From contig NZ_CP109067.1 of the NCBI RefSeq assembly GCF_035917335.1, positions 6,075,001-6,139,000 of the forward strand: DNA of 64,000 nt, given 5' to 3'. The notes beneath the pieces were generated by a model. It was not told the origin of the DNA and searched no databases. It worked only from the letters and a program-made list of their open reading frames with translations. The DNA is from Micromonospora sp. NBC_01813 (GTDB lineage: Bacteria > Actinomycetota > Actinomycetes > Mycobacteriales > Micromonosporaceae). Positions within the stretch are counted from its first letter, which is position 1, and the number at the start of each line of letters is the position of its first letter. Position numbers and translations under genes: made by a program. Shown here piece after piece: positions 1 to 8,021 of this stretch.

Positions 1-238
1 GGACCCGAGCGACCGACGGGCCAGCGTGATCGCGCCGACCGAGCTCGGCTGGCAGGTGTTCACCCGCAACCGGGCGATCTGGGTGGACGCCGTGCGCGAC
101 CTGCTCACCGACTGGACGCCGGACGAGATGGCCGAGTTCCAACGCCTGCTCACCCGGCTGAACGAGACGATAACCACCCGATACGGGGGAACGGACCCAG
201 CGGATCGCTGTCTGCGGGTGGAAGAGGAGAAACCGTGA
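1..238 (+). CDS. MarR-family regulator, C-terminal part (5' end outside window)
   Basis: The frame is open from the first bases of the window and ends at 238. The visible part reads RRASVIAPTELGWQVF, which matches the wing and following helix of MarR winged-helix proteins (typical pattern D-R-R-A-S-x-I-x-x-T-x-x-G). A helical C-terminal dimerisation segment rich in LTRLNETI follows. The stop overlaps the GTG start of the efflux pump by 4 bp (GTGA), so regulator and pump are translationally coupled. By analogy with MarR-EmrB/QacA pairs it probably controls the pump; the DNA-recognition helix lies outside the window. An internal ATG at 26 is not the true start. Confidence 0.85.
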   Translation, partial: DPSDRRASVIAPTELGWQVFTRNRAIWVDAVRDLLTDWTPDEMAEFQRLLTRLNETITTRYGGTDPADRCLRVEEEKP

Positions 239-1818
239 CAACCACCGAGGAACGGGTCGCACCCGCCCTCAGCCAGCGGCAGATCATGCTGCTGATGGCC
301 AGCCTGATGACCGGCATGCTGTTGGCCGCGCTGGATCAGACCATCGTCGGCGTGGCGCTGCCCACGATCGTCGGCGAGTTGGGCGGGATCAACCACTACT
401 CGTGGGTGGTGACCGCGTACCTGCTCGCCTCGACGGCGTCGACCCCGCTCTACGGCAAGACCGCCGACCTGCTGGGTCGACGCCCGGTGTTCCTCTTCGC
501 GATCGGGACGTTCCTGCTCGGCTCGCTGCTGGCCGGCATGTCGCAGGACATGACGCAGCTGATCGTCACCCGCGCGATCCAGGGTATCGGCGCCGGCGGT
601 CTGATGACGTTGGCGTTCACCATCATCTCCGACGTGGTCTCGCCGCGGGAGCGCGGTCGCTACCAGGGACTGTTCGGCGCGGTCTTCGGCTTGTCCTCGG
701 TGGCCGGCCCGCTCGCCGGCGGCTACTTCGCGGAGACCAACTGGCGGTGGATCTTCTACATCAACGTGCCGCTGGCGATCGTCGCGATGGTCATCTGCTG
801 GTTCGTGATGCGGCTGATCCCGTTCCAACGGCGGGACCACGCAATCGACTGGCTCGGCGCGACGCTGCTGGTCGCCGGGGTCAGCGCGATCCTGCTGGGG
901 CTGAGCTGGGGTGGCGGCGAGTACGCCTGGAGCTCCCCGACGATCATCGGGCTGTTCGTCGCCGGAGCTGTGCTGTCCCTGCTCTTCCTGGCGCAGGAGT
1001 CCCGGGTCGCCGAGCCGATCCTGCCGCTGAAGCTGTTCCGCGAGCGCACCGTCGCACTGGCCAACGCGGCCGGCTTCGTACTCGGCCTGGTGATGTTCGG
1101 CTCGATCATCTTCATTCCGCTGTACCTGCAGATCGTCAAGGGTGCCTCGCCGACCGCCAGCGGTCTGCTGATGCTGCCGATGATGGCCGGCATCATCGTC
1201 ACCTCGGTGGTCGCGGGGCGGGCGATGACCCGCTACGGCCGGTACAAGTGGTTCCCGGTGGCCGGCTCGGTCTCGTTGGTCACCGGCGGTCTGCTCTTCA
1301 CCCAGCTGGAGGTCGACACCTCGTTGTGGCTGGCGTTCCTGATGATGGTGATCATCGGTGTCGGGCTGGGACTGTCGATGCAGTCGCTGGTCCTCGCCGT
1401 GCAGAACGCGATTCCGCTGCGGGACCTGGGCGCCGGCACCTCGGCGGTGACGTTCTTCCGGTCGCTGGGCGGCTCGTTCGGGGTGGCGATCCTCGGTGCG
1501 GTGCTCAACTCGCGGCTCAACGGGGAGCTGGCCGAACGGATTCCGGGGGCGATCGCCCAGCTACCACCGGACCAGGCCGCCGAGGTGGCCGCCGCCGGGG
1601 GCGCGGAGATCTCGATCGACCAGCCGTCGGCGATCCTCGCCCTGCCTGATCCGGTACGCGAGGCGATCCAGTACGCGTTCGTCGAGTCGCTGCACACCGT
1701 GTTCCTGGTGACCGGGCTGGTCGGGCTGATCGCCGTGGCCATCACGCTGGTGCTGCCCGACCGCGAGTTGCGTAGCGGGGTGGAGGAGGCCAGCTCCCCC
1801 GCCGACCTGGCCGCCTGA
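235..1818 (+). CDS. DHA2-family MFS drug exporter (EmrB/QacA type, 14 TM)
   Basis: A 527-residue integral membrane protein with about 14 hydrophobic segments. The N-terminal half has the MFS motif A variant YGKTADLLGRRPV after TM2 and the antiporter motif C region (GLSSVAGPLAGGYF) in TM5, the signature of proton-coupled drug exporters. The family pumps hydrophobic or cationic drugs out across the cytoplasmic membrane. The GTG start at 235 is set by the 4-bp overlap with the upstream MarR gene, implying one operon. The substrate cannot be read from the sequence. Length is normal for DHA2 proteins. Confidence 0.92.
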   Translation: MTTTEERVAPALSQRQIMLLMASLMTGMLLAALDQTIVGVALPTIVGELGGINHYSWVVTAYLLASTASTPLYGKTADLLGRRPVFLFAIGTFLLGSLLAGMSQDMTQLIVTRAIQGIGAGGLMTLAFTIISDVVSPRERGRYQGLFGAVFGLSSVAGPLAGGYFAETNWRWIFYINVPLAIVAMVICWFVMRLIPFQRRDHAIDWLGATLLVAGVSAILLGLSWGGGEYAWSSPTIIGLFVAGAVLSLLFLAQESRVAEPILPLKLFRERTVALANAAGFVLGLVMFGSIIFIPLYLQIVKGASPTASGLLMLPMMAGIIVTSVVAGRAMTRYGRYKWFPVAGSVSLVTGGLLFTQLEVDTSLWLAFLMMVIIGVGLGLSMQSLVLAVQNAIPLRDLGAGTSAVTFFRSLGGSFGVAILGAVLNSRLNGELAERIPGAIAQLPPDQAAEVAAAGGAEISIDQPSAILALPDPVREAIQYAFVESLHTVFLVTGLVGLIAVAITLVLPDRELRSGVEEASSPADLAA

Positions 1819-1865
1819 CCCGCCCCGCCCTGGCTCCCCGCCCTGATTCCCCGCCCTGGTTCCCC

Positions 1866-1927
1866 GACGATCTTGCAGTTATCGAGAGCATTTGTCCAAA
1901 ATGTCCATCGATAAGTGCAAGATCGTC
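1866..1927. repeat. 62-bp imperfect palindrome, copy 1 of a two-copy element
   Basis: Outer arms GACGATCTTGCA (1866-1877) and TGCAAGATCGTC (1916-1927) pair perfectly, then TTATCGA with TCGATAA. An inner small stem closes on the tetraloop GTCC (1894-1897). It lies between two convergent genes (MFS pump and Nudix). The reverse complement of 40131-40192 is the same sequence except at 1893 (T to C) and 1898 (A to G), the two bases that pair across the loop. Both copies are followed on the + strand by GATCTTGGCGGGG. It could be a bidirectional terminator, a REP-like element or a small non-autonomous mobile repeat. Confidence 0.85.
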
Positions 1928-1985
1928 GTGATCTTGGCGGGGGCGGGGGCGGGGGCTGGGGCGGGGGAGAGGGCGGCGGCGGGGG

Positions 1986-2480
1986 TCACTTGAGGACGAG
2001 TTGGCCGGAGTGCTCGAAGGCGGCCAGGTCGGTGAGGGTGGCCCCGACGGTGTCGGCCAGCGGTGCCGGCATCGACCCAGGGGCGAAGAAGCCCGCATCG
2101 GTGGTTTCGTCGGTGCTGGTCAGCAGGGTGCCGCTGAAGCCGTCGACCCGGAAACAGGTCACGAACAACTGGTACGTGTCGCCGAACATGTTGGTGAAGG
2201 TGTAGTCGGGCCCGGTGTGCAGGGCGAACGGGGTAACCCCGGCCGCCTTCAGCCCGGTCTCCTCGAACACTTCCCGGGCGGCACAGCCGGCGATGGACTC
2301 GCCGAGTTCCATCGCGCCGGCCGGCAACGCCCACAGCCCGTTGTCCGAGCGCTGGATCAGCAGCACCCGGTCCTCGGCGTCGCGGACGACGCAGCGGGCG
2401 CCGACGAACATCAACGTCCGGTCGCCGGCCAGCGCCCGCAGTTGACCGAGGTACGAATCCGTCCACGAGATACTGGCCAT
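1986..2480 (-). CDS. Nudix hydrolase
   Basis: A 164-residue protein with a complete Nudix box around residues 56-78: a G, five residues, E, seven residues, then REVFEETGL. This binds Mg2+ and cleaves a nucleoside diphosphate linked to another moiety. The preceding strand LLIQRSDNGLWALPAG is typical of MutT/ADP-ribose-pyrophosphatase-like members; the exact substrate is unknown. ATG at 2480 is preferred because AAGGTG lies 6-8 nt upstream; an in-frame GTG at 2489 would add three residues. It is monocistronic, convergent with the efflux operon and separated from it by the 62-bp palindrome. Confidence 0.9.
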   Translation of the reverse strand: MASISWTDSYLGQLRALAGDRTLMFVGARCVVRDAEDRVLLIQRSDNGLWALPAGAMELGESIAGCAAREVFEETGLKAAGVTPFALHTGPDYTFTNMFGDTYQLFVTCFRVDGFSGTLLTSTDETTDAGFFAPGSMPAPLADTVGATLTDLAAFEHSGQLVLK

Positions 2481-2526
2481 GAACCACACCTTAGGCGAGC
2501 CACGGGTCCGGGCGGCGGCCGCTTGT

Positions 2527-2593
2527 CAGCCTCGGGGGGCCGTCGAAGGTTCAGCCTCGGGTGCAGGCCGTCGAGAGTTCAGCCCCGGGTGCG
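2527..2593. repeat. Imperfect tandem repeat at the 3' end of the ABC permease gene
   Basis: Three successive units begin with CAGCCYCGGG: 2527-2551, 2552-2579 and 2580-2593. The first two continue with GGCCGTCGA and end in GTT, a period of 25-28 bp. The third unit is the last codons of the permease gene; the others lie past the stop codon, so the gene terminus has been duplicated downstream. A similar 20-bp duplication is present at the stop of the nearby TetR gene. Confidence 0.7.
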
Positions 2594-3325
2594 GGTCTGG
2601 AAGAGCAGTGCGGCAGCGCCCACCGACAGGATGGCGATGCTGGCGCACCAGGCCAGTGCCAGCCCGGCGCTGTCGCCGATCGGCTGGTCGAGCAGCAGCC
2701 CGCGTACGGTTTCGATGACCGGTGTGGCGGGTTGATGCTCGGCGAAGCCGTGCAGCCAGGTCGGCATGGTCTCGATCGGCACGAAGGCGCTGCTCGGGTA
2801 GGGCAGGAACAGCACGAAGAAGGTGAAGCCGCTGGCCGCCTCCGCTGACTTGGCGAGCAGTCCGACCGCGGCCGAGAGCCAGGACAGCGCGACGATGAAG
2901 GCGAGCAGCACGCCGGCGGCGGCGAGCCACCGCGCCGGGCCGGCCTGTGGGCGGAAGCCGATCAGGTAGGCCACGGCGAGCACGATGACGGCGGAGGCGA
3001 GGTTGCGGGCAGCGCTCGCGGTGACGTGTCCGGCCAGGATCGCCGAGCCGGAGACATCCATCGACCGGAACCGGTCGATGACGCCTTCGGCCATGTCGCT
3101 GGCGACGGATACGGCGGTCATCGACGCGCCGTACGCGGCGCAGAGCAGGATCACGCCGGGCACGACGTAGGTGACGTAGCGGGTGCCGGTCTCGATGGCG
3201 CCGCCGAACAGGTAGACGAACAGCAGCATCAGCATCACCGGCAGCATCAGGGCGGCGATCAGCCCGTCCACGTTGCGCAGACTGATCCGTAGGCTGCGCT
3301 GTGACATCACGGCGACGTCAGACAT
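2579..3325 (-). CDS. ABC-2 type exporter permease (DrrB-like)
   Basis: About 248 residues with six predicted membrane helices and the ABC-2 layout: N-terminal cytoplasmic segment, MLPVMLMLLFVYLFGGAI as TM1, and the conserved region ending QPATPVIETVRGLL before the last helix. This is the membrane half of an antibiotic-exporter type ABC system (daunorubicin-resistance DrrB family). The start at 3325 (ATGTCTGA) overlaps the last 8 bp of the ATPase gene, giving translational coupling. A longer reading to 3388 would run through the ATPase C-terminus and is unlikely. The partner is the ATPase at 3318-4328; the divergent TetR is the likely regulator. Confidence 0.88.
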   Translation of the reverse strand: MSDVAVMSQRSLRISLRNVDGLIAALMLPVMLMLLFVYLFGGAIETGTRYVTYVVPGVILLCAAYGASMTAVSVASDMAEGVIDRFRSMDVSGSAILAGHVTASAARNLASAVIVLAVAYLIGFRPQAGPARWLAAAGVLLAFIVALSWLSAAVGLLAKSAEAASGFTFFVLFLPYPSSAFVPIETMPTWLHGFAEHQPATPVIETVRGLLLDQPIGDSAGLALAWCASIAILSVGAAALLFQTRTRG

Positions 3326-4328
3326 TGGCGGGCTCGCTTTCGGCGTCGGTGCGACCGGCATCGGCACGGCCGGCATCGGTGTGGCCATCGGCCCGGGCGG
3401 GGCGGCCAGTGAGGGTCAGGAAGACGTCGTCCAGGCTGGCGGCGTGGCTGGTGAACCGGGCGATGGTGTCCCGATCGGGGTCGATGTCGTCGAGTAGCGA
3501 GCGGATGTGCCCGGCGCTGCCATCGGTGGGCACGCTCAGCGTCAGCCGGTCCGCGTCGGCGGGGCCGGCCCGGTCGCCGAGTCGGGCGAGGAGTTGACCG
3601 AACCCGGCCAGGTCGGTGGCGGTCAGGTCGAGTCGCTGGCCGCCGACTCGCCGTTTCAGCTCGTCGGAGGTGCCTTCGGCGACCACCTGTCCGTCGTCGA
3701 GTACGGCGATCCGGTCGGCCAACTGGTCGGCCTCCTCCAGGTACTGCGTGGTCAGCAGCACGGTGGCGCCTCCGTTGGCGAGCTCACTGATGACCTGCCA
3801 CAGGTCTTGGCGGCTGCGTGGGTCGAGGCCGGTGGTCGGCTCGTCGAGGAAGATGACCGTCGGTGAGCCGACGAGTCCGGCGGCCAGGTCGAGCCGGCGG
3901 AGCATGCCGCCGGAGTAGGTGGCGACCCGGCGTCGGCCGGCGTCGACCAGGTCGAATCGTTCGAGGAGTTCGGCGGCTCGCCGTCGGGCGTCGGCGCGGG
4001 AGAGCCCGGCGAGCCGGCCGAGCATGGTCAGGTTCTCGGTGCCGGTCTGCAGGGTGTCGATCGCCGCGTGTTGCCCGGTGAGGCTGATCGCCCGGCGTAC
4101 CTGGCGGCGTTGCCGGACCACGTCGTAGCCGGCGACCCGGGCCTGGCCGGCGTCCGGGCGCAGCAGGGTGGCGAGGATCCGTACGGTCGTGGTCTTGCCG
4201 GCACCGTTCGGTCCGAGCAGGGCGAAGATGCTGCCGGCCGGCACCGCGATGTCCACGCCGGCCAGCACGGTGTGTCTGCCGTACGCCTTGGTGAGGGCGG
4301 TTGCCCGCACCGCCATCCCGTCGTCCAT
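3318..4328 (-). CDS. ABC exporter ATPase (DrrA-like)
   Basis: 336 residues with Walker A GPNGAGKTT (about residues 40-48), signature YSGGMLRR, Walker B VIFLDEPTTGLD and H-loop region LLTTQYLEEADQLADR. The extended C-terminal domain (residues about 230-310) is of the DrrA/DUF4162 type. ATG at 4328 is chosen because GGGGAG lies 6 nt upstream; the reading frame is open further upstream but without a ribosome site. It forms an operon with the permease and is divergent from a TetR gene 154 bp away. The low-complexity tail (ADGHTDAGRADAGRTDAE) is unusual and probably unstructured. Confidence 0.9.
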   Translation of the reverse strand: MDDGMAVRATALTKAYGRHTVLAGVDIAVPAGSIFALLGPNGAGKTTTVRILATLLRPDAGQARVAGYDVVRQRRQVRRAISLTGQHAAIDTLQTGTENLTMLGRLAGLSRADARRRAAELLERFDLVDAGRRRVATYSGGMLRRLDLAAGLVGSPTVIFLDEPTTGLDPRSRQDLWQVISELANGGATVLLTTQYLEEADQLADRIAVLDDGQVVAEGTSDELKRRVGGQRLDLTATDLAGFGQLLARLGDRAGPADADRLTLSVPTDGSAGHIRSLLDDIDPDRDTIARFTSHAASLDDVFLTLTGRPARADGHTDAGRADAGRTDAESEPANV

Positions 4329-4356
4329 GTCATGCTCCCCGAGGTCGAGCGATCTT

Positions 4357-4394
4357 CTGCGTATGACGTACGCGCAGACGTACGGTATACGCAG
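4357..4394. promoter_or_regulatory. 38-bp dyad, candidate TetR operator
   Basis: The arms CTGCGTAT (4357-4364) and ATACGCAG (4387-4394) enclose the further paired blocks GTACG and CGTAC, giving 14 of 19 matched positions per half. The dyad sits in the 154-bp divergent intergenic region, 29 bp upstream of the ABC ATPase start, where a TetR repressor would block that operon. The binding protein is inferred from gene order. Confidence 0.6.
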
Positions 4395-4482
4395 TAGTTG
4401 CCGCCCGGCAACCCTGTGCTGCCGAAGTGACAGCCAGGCCTGTGGACGACGCTGTGGACAACCTGTGGAAGGCGGCGGATCG

Positions 4483-5220
4483 ATGACGGAGACTCCGACC
4501 GGGCTGCCGGCGAGCATCGAGGCCGCCTGGGGGCTGCGGGAACGGCCACAGAAGGGGCCACGACCAGGGCTGACCCTGCCCCGGGTGGTGGCCGCCGGGG
4601 TGGCGGTGGCCCGCGCGGAGGGCATCGACGCGGTCTCGATGAGCCGGGTCGCGAAGGAGTTGGGCGCGGCGACCATGTCGCTCTACCGCTACATCTCAGC
4701 CAAGCACGAGCTGATCGAGTTGATGGTGGACTCGGTCTACGGCGATCCACCGTCGATCGAGCCGGGCGAGGGTTGGCGGGCCGGCATCAGTCGCTGGGTG
4801 TGGGCGATCGTGGACGTCTACCAGCGGGATCCGTGGATCGTCCAGGTGCCGATCAGTGGCCCACCGATCACGCCGAACTCGGTGGCCTGGGGGGACAACG
4901 CCCTGCGTCGGCTCGCCGGGACCGGACTGGGGCCGGCTGAGCGGCTGTCCGTACTGTTGCTGGTCTCCAACCTGGTCCGGGGCGAGATGACGCTGGCGCT
5001 GCAGTTGGCCGAGGTGTACCGCGGCCCGAACGCCGCCAACATGATCGACTACGGTGCCCGGCTGTCCCGGCTGATCGACGAGCGGCGGTTCCCGGCGATG
5101 AGCGAGCTGGTCGCCAGCGGGATCTTCGACGGGTCGGACAGCGAGTACGACGACCTGCGGTTCGCGCTCGACCGGGTGCTCGACGGCATCGACGTGCTGA
5201 TCCGCTCCCGCGCCAGCTGA
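4483..5220 (+). CDS. TetR-family transcriptional regulator
   Basis: 245 residues. After an unusual N-terminal extension of about 30 residues comes a TetR helix-turn-helix (LTLPRVVAAGVAVAR through SMSRVAKELGAATMSLYRYI, residues about 28-68), followed by a helical ligand domain resembling TetR_C. ATG at 4483 is preceded by GGAAGG. The gene is transcribed away from the DrrAB-type exporter and probably represses it through the dyad at 4357-4394. The inducing ligand is unknown. Its 3' end overlaps a 20-bp tandem duplication. Confidence 0.9.
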   Translation: MTETPTGLPASIEAAWGLRERPQKGPRPGLTLPRVVAAGVAVARAEGIDAVSMSRVAKELGAATMSLYRYISAKHELIELMVDSVYGDPPSIEPGEGWRAGISRWVWAIVDVYQRDPWIVQVPISGPPITPNSVAWGDNALRRLAGTGLGPAERLSVLLLVSNLVRGEMTLALQLAEVYRGPNAANMIDYGARLSRLIDERRFPAMSELVASGIFDGSDSEYDDLRFALDRVLDGIDVLIRSRAS

Positions 5221-5237
5221 TTCGCTCCCGCGCCAGC
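5198..5237. repeat. 20-bp tandem duplication across the tetR stop codon
   Basis: TGATCCGCTCCCGCGCCAGC (5198-5217) is repeated immediately at 5218-5237 with one change (C to T). The second copy supplies the TGA stop of the TetR gene, so the duplication may have created the present terminus. A second short repeat, CCGGCACACTGCC, follows at 5241-5253 and 5256-5268. Confidence 0.8.
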
Positions 5238-5311
5238 CGGCCGGCACACTGCCCGCCGGCACACTGCCGGTAGTAGCCCACTTCCCGACGGCCCTGGAGT
5301 CCTGTTACTCT

Positions 5312-5341
5312 TTCACGTGTAAGAAGAAGCTGACACGTGAA
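5312..5341. promoter_or_regulatory. Perfect dyad TTCACGTGT-N12-ACACGTGAA, candidate autoregulatory operator
   Basis: Nine-bp arms at 5312-5320 and 5333-5341 are exact reverse complements. The right arm runs into the ribosome site AGGAGAG just before the regulator start at 5350, so a bound protein would occlude both promoter and translation start. The likely ligand is the regulator encoded immediately downstream (inference from position). Confidence 0.7.
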
Positions 5342-5349
5342 GGAGAGCG

Positions 5350-5703
5350 ATGACAGAGGCTGCGCCCTCCGGTGACGACCTGGTCGAGAAGCTTGCGGCG
5401 CTGGCTAACCCGCTGCGGCTGCGGATCATCGCCCGGCTCGCCGTCGGGCGTGACTACGTCAGTCACCTCTCCCGGGAGATCGGCATCAGTCGGCCACTGC
5501 TGCACATGCACCTGCAGCGACTGGAAGCCGCCGGGTTGATCGTCGGCAGCCTGGAGCTGTCCGCCGACGGCAAGGCGATGAAGTTCTACGAAGTCGTCGA
5601 CTTCGACCTGCGGCTCAACCCGGCGATGCTCGCCGAGACCGCCGCGACCCTCACCGAAGCTGACCCGGCCACCTCGGGTCCTGCCCGCAAGGAGAAGTCC
5701 TGA
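5350..5703 (+). CDS. ArsR-like winged-helix regulator
   Basis: 117 residues with a single winged helix: LANPLRLRIIARLAVG (helix 1), VSHLSREIGISRPLLHMHLQRLEAAGL (recognition helix and following strand) and a wing LSADGKAMKFYEVV. There are no ArsR metal-binding CxC residues, so it is probably not a metalloregulator. ATG at 5350 follows AGGAGAG. Its stop overlaps the next start as TGATG, forming a three-gene operon with a small membrane protein and an oxidoreductase. The dyad at 5312-5341 suggests self-regulation. Confidence 0.87.
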   Translation: MTEAAPSGDDLVEKLAALANPLRLRIIARLAVGRDYVSHLSREIGISRPLLHMHLQRLEAAGLIVGSLELSADGKAMKFYEVVDFDLRLNPAMLAETAATLTEADPATSGPARKEKS

Positions 5704-5996
5704 TGGATGTCTACGCTGCGACCCTCGCCGAAACCTCGACCTGGCCGGGCACCATCTTCCTGCTCGGATCGATGGCGGTGGCCACGGTCCTGATCATCGC
5801 GGTGCTGGCCACCATGCACGAGTTTCGCAAGACCCGGGTCCTCGCCGACAACGAGGCCGCGATGCGCCAGCTGGTGGGCCGCTACGAGCAGCTCGCCGAG
5901 AACTCCCTCGACGCCCAGCAGCGGGTCGCCGCCGACCTGTCCGAGCTGCGGTCGCGGACCAACGCGATCGAGCAGATCCTGCGTACCGTCGAATGA
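5703..5996 (+). CDS. Small one-TM protein with C-terminal coiled coil
   Basis: 97 residues, no family recognised. Residues about 15-40 (WPGTIFLLGSMAVATVLIIAVLA) form one membrane helix. The rest is a soluble helix with heptad spacing (MRQLVGRYEQLAENSLDAQQRVAADL), predicted coiled coil, likely cytoplasmic. It overlaps both neighbours (TGATG with the ArsR-like gene, ATGA with the oxidoreductase gene), so the three proteins are made together. It could be a membrane-bound partner or sensor for the regulator; no function is known. Confidence 0.8.
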   Translation: MDVYAATLAETSTWPGTIFLLGSMAVATVLIIAVLATMHEFRKTRVLADNEAAMRQLVGRYEQLAENSLDAQQRVAADLSELRSRTNAIEQILRTVE

Positions 5997-6988
5997 GCGC
6001 CGACCAGATCGCCGGGACCATGCTGGCCGCCGCCCAGGACCGCTACGGGTCCGCCGAGGTGCTGACCGTGCGGCAGCTGCCGCGTCCGTCCATCACGGAC
6101 AAAGACCTGCTGGTACGCGTACAGGCTGCCTCGATCAACCACGCCGACCTGGTGCTGATGGCCGGGGAACCACTCATCGGCAGACTGGCCCTGGGCCTGT
6201 CCCGCCCGAAGTCCCGGGTACGCGGGCGCGACGTCGCCGGCGAGGTCGTCGCGGTCGGCGCGGCGGTGACCGACTTCCGCCCCGGTGACGCGGTCTACGC
6301 CGAGATCGAAACCGGCAGCTTCGCCGAGTACGCCGTCGTGCCCGCCGGCCGGGCCTGGCGCAAGCCGGCCAACATCACGTTCACCGAGGCGGCGACGGTG
6401 CCGCTGGCCGGGGTCACCGCGTTGCAGGGGTTGCGTGACCACGGCCGGCTCCAGCCCGGTCAATCGGTGCTGATCAACGGTGCGTCCGGCGGGGTCGGCA
6501 CCTTCGCGGTGCAGCTCGCCAAGGCGTTCGGGGCGAAGGTGACGGCGGTCTGCGGGACCCGCAACGTCGATCTGGTGCGCTCGCTCGGCGCCGACGACGT
6601 GATCGACTACACCCGCGAGGACTTCACTCGGTCCGGCCGGCGCTGGGAGCTGATCTTCGACGTGGCGGGCCGGCACCGGCTGGCCGACTGCCGGCGGGCG
6701 CTGACCGAGCGCGGGACCCTGATGCTGTGCAGCGGTGCCGGCGGGCGGTGGCTGGGGCCGATGCCCCGGATCGTCCGGGCGCTGGCGTGGTCGCCGTTCG
6801 TGAGTCAACGGTTGGGGATCTTCCTGGCTTCGCCGGATCAGCGGTCGTTGCGCGAGCTGAGCGAGCTGATCGAGGCCGGCAGGATCGTCCCGCCGGTGGA
6901 GCGGACGTTTCCGCTGGCCGAAGCGCCGACGGCGATGCGGATCTTCGCCGCCGAGCATCCCCGGTCGAAGTACGTCATCGAGGTGTGA
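5993..6988 (+). CDS. MDR-superfamily NAD(P)-dependent oxidoreductase (quinone oxidoreductase-like)
   Basis: 331 residues of the medium-chain dehydrogenase/reductase fold without catalytic zinc ligands, so of the quinone/enone-reductase type. The N-terminal GroES-like domain includes SINHADLVLMAG and GRDVAGEVVAVG. The Rossmann domain has the dinucleotide motif INGASGGVGTFAVQLAKAFG (residues about 159-178) and DDVIDYTREDF. It reduces an alpha,beta-unsaturated carbonyl or quinone using NAD(P)H in the family; the substrate is not predictable. The start overlaps the preceding stop (ATGA). Expression is probably controlled by the ArsR-like first gene. Confidence 0.9.
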   Translation: MSADQIAGTMLAAAQDRYGSAEVLTVRQLPRPSITDKDLLVRVQAASINHADLVLMAGEPLIGRLALGLSRPKSRVRGRDVAGEVVAVGAAVTDFRPGDAVYAEIETGSFAEYAVVPAGRAWRKPANITFTEAATVPLAGVTALQGLRDHGRLQPGQSVLINGASGGVGTFAVQLAKAFGAKVTAVCGTRNVDLVRSLGADDVIDYTREDFTRSGRRWELIFDVAGRHRLADCRRALTERGTLMLCSGAGGRWLGPMPRIVRALAWSPFVSQRLGIFLASPDQRSLRELSELIEAGRIVPPVERTFPLAEAPTAMRIFAAEHPRSKYVIEV

Positions 6989-7116
6989 CACGCGGTGCCC
7001 GGCCTCGGTGGTCGACCGGCGACGATGCGGGAGACTGGTCGGCGTAGCCGGTCGGCGCGCTGACAGGACACCAGCGGGTGCGCGGGGCGTTCGTCGACCG
7101 GGGTGGAGGTGGCGCT

Positions 7117-7932
7117 GTGCGGTCCCGTCGGATGATCCCGCTGGTGGCGGTGGCCGCGCTGCTGGTCGCCGGGTGCTCCCGCACGGTCGAACCTTCGCCG
7201 ATGCCGCTCATCCCCGATCAGGCGGCCCCGGTCGAGCGGCTGCGGGTCGAGGTGCTGGAGCGCTATCCGCACGACAGCGCCGCGTTCACCCAGGGGTTGG
7301 AGCTGCACGACGGTGCCCTCTACGAGGGGACCGGCCAGTACGGCGAGTCCGAGCTGCGGATCGTCGACCTGGCCTCCGGTGAGGTGCGTCAGCGGGTGAG
7401 TCTGCCGGACACCGACTTCGGTGAGGGCATCACCGTGCTGGATTCCCGGGTCTGGCAGATCACCTGGCGCGAAGGGGTCGCGTACGAGCGGGATCCGGAC
7501 ACGCTCGCCGAGGTGCGGCAGGTGCGCTACGACGGCGAGGGCTGGGGTGTCTGCCACGACGAGGGCGCCGACCGGCTGGTGATGAGTGACGGCACCAATC
7601 GGCTGAGCTTCCGGGATCCGGAGTCGTTCACCGAGACCGGGGCGGCGGCGGTGATGCTCGACGGGATACCGCTGACGGAGATCAACGAGCTGGAGTGCGT
7701 CGGCGGGGAGGTCTGGGCGAACGTCTGGCAGACCGATCGGATCGTCCGGATCGATCCGGGCTCCGGTCAGGTGACCGCCGAGGTCGACGCGAGCGGACTG
7801 TTGAGCGCCGAGGAGCGGGCCGGGGCCGATGTGCTCAACGGCATCGCCGCGGTGCCGGGCACCGATGAGTTCCTGATCACCGGCAAGTACTGGCCGACGC
7901 TGTTCCGGGTCCGGTTCGTCACGGGTTCCTGA
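7117..7932 (+). CDS. Glutaminyl-peptide cyclotransferase (glutamine cyclotransferase), lipoprotein
   Basis: About 271 residues. The N-terminus has a short basic region, a hydrophobic stretch and the lipobox LLVAGCS, so it is anchored outside the membrane. The rest is the five-bladed propeller family of plant-type glutamine cyclotransferases: FTQGLELHDGALYEGTGQYGES, INELECVGGEVWANVWQTDRIVRID and LNGIAAVPGTDEFLITGKYWPTLF are hallmark segments. These enzymes convert N-terminal glutamine to pyroglutamate. GTG at 7117 is preferred because GGAGG lies about 9 nt upstream; an upstream ATG at 7078 and an internal ATG at 7132 are alternatives. Confidence 0.88.
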   Translation: MRSRRMIPLVAVAALLVAGCSRTVEPSPMPLIPDQAAPVERLRVEVLERYPHDSAAFTQGLELHDGALYEGTGQYGESELRIVDLASGEVRQRVSLPDTDFGEGITVLDSRVWQITWREGVAYERDPDTLAEVRQVRYDGEGWGVCHDEGADRLVMSDGTNRLSFRDPESFTETGAAAVMLDGIPLTEINELECVGGEVWANVWQTDRIVRIDPGSGQVTAEVDASGLLSAEERAGADVLNGIAAVPGTDEFLITGKYWPTLFRVRFVTGS

Positions 7933-7987
7933 GCGTTTCGCCCGATCGGCTGAGTCCCGGCACAGTCATGGGTGCCGTACCCCCGCT

Positions 7988-8015
7988 TTGACCTGGCGTT
8001 TGGTCATGCTAGCTT
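7988..8015 (+). promoter_or_regulatory. Promoter of the importer operon, apparently leaderless
   Basis: TTGACC (7988-7993), a 16-bp spacer and TAGCTT (8010-8015) lie immediately before the ATG at 8022, leaving only six bases between the -10 box and the start codon. No Shine-Dalgarno sequence precedes the ATG. Transcription would therefore begin at the A of the start codon, giving a leaderless mRNA, which is common in Actinobacteria. Confidence 0.65.
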
Positions 8016-8021
8016 GCCAAC

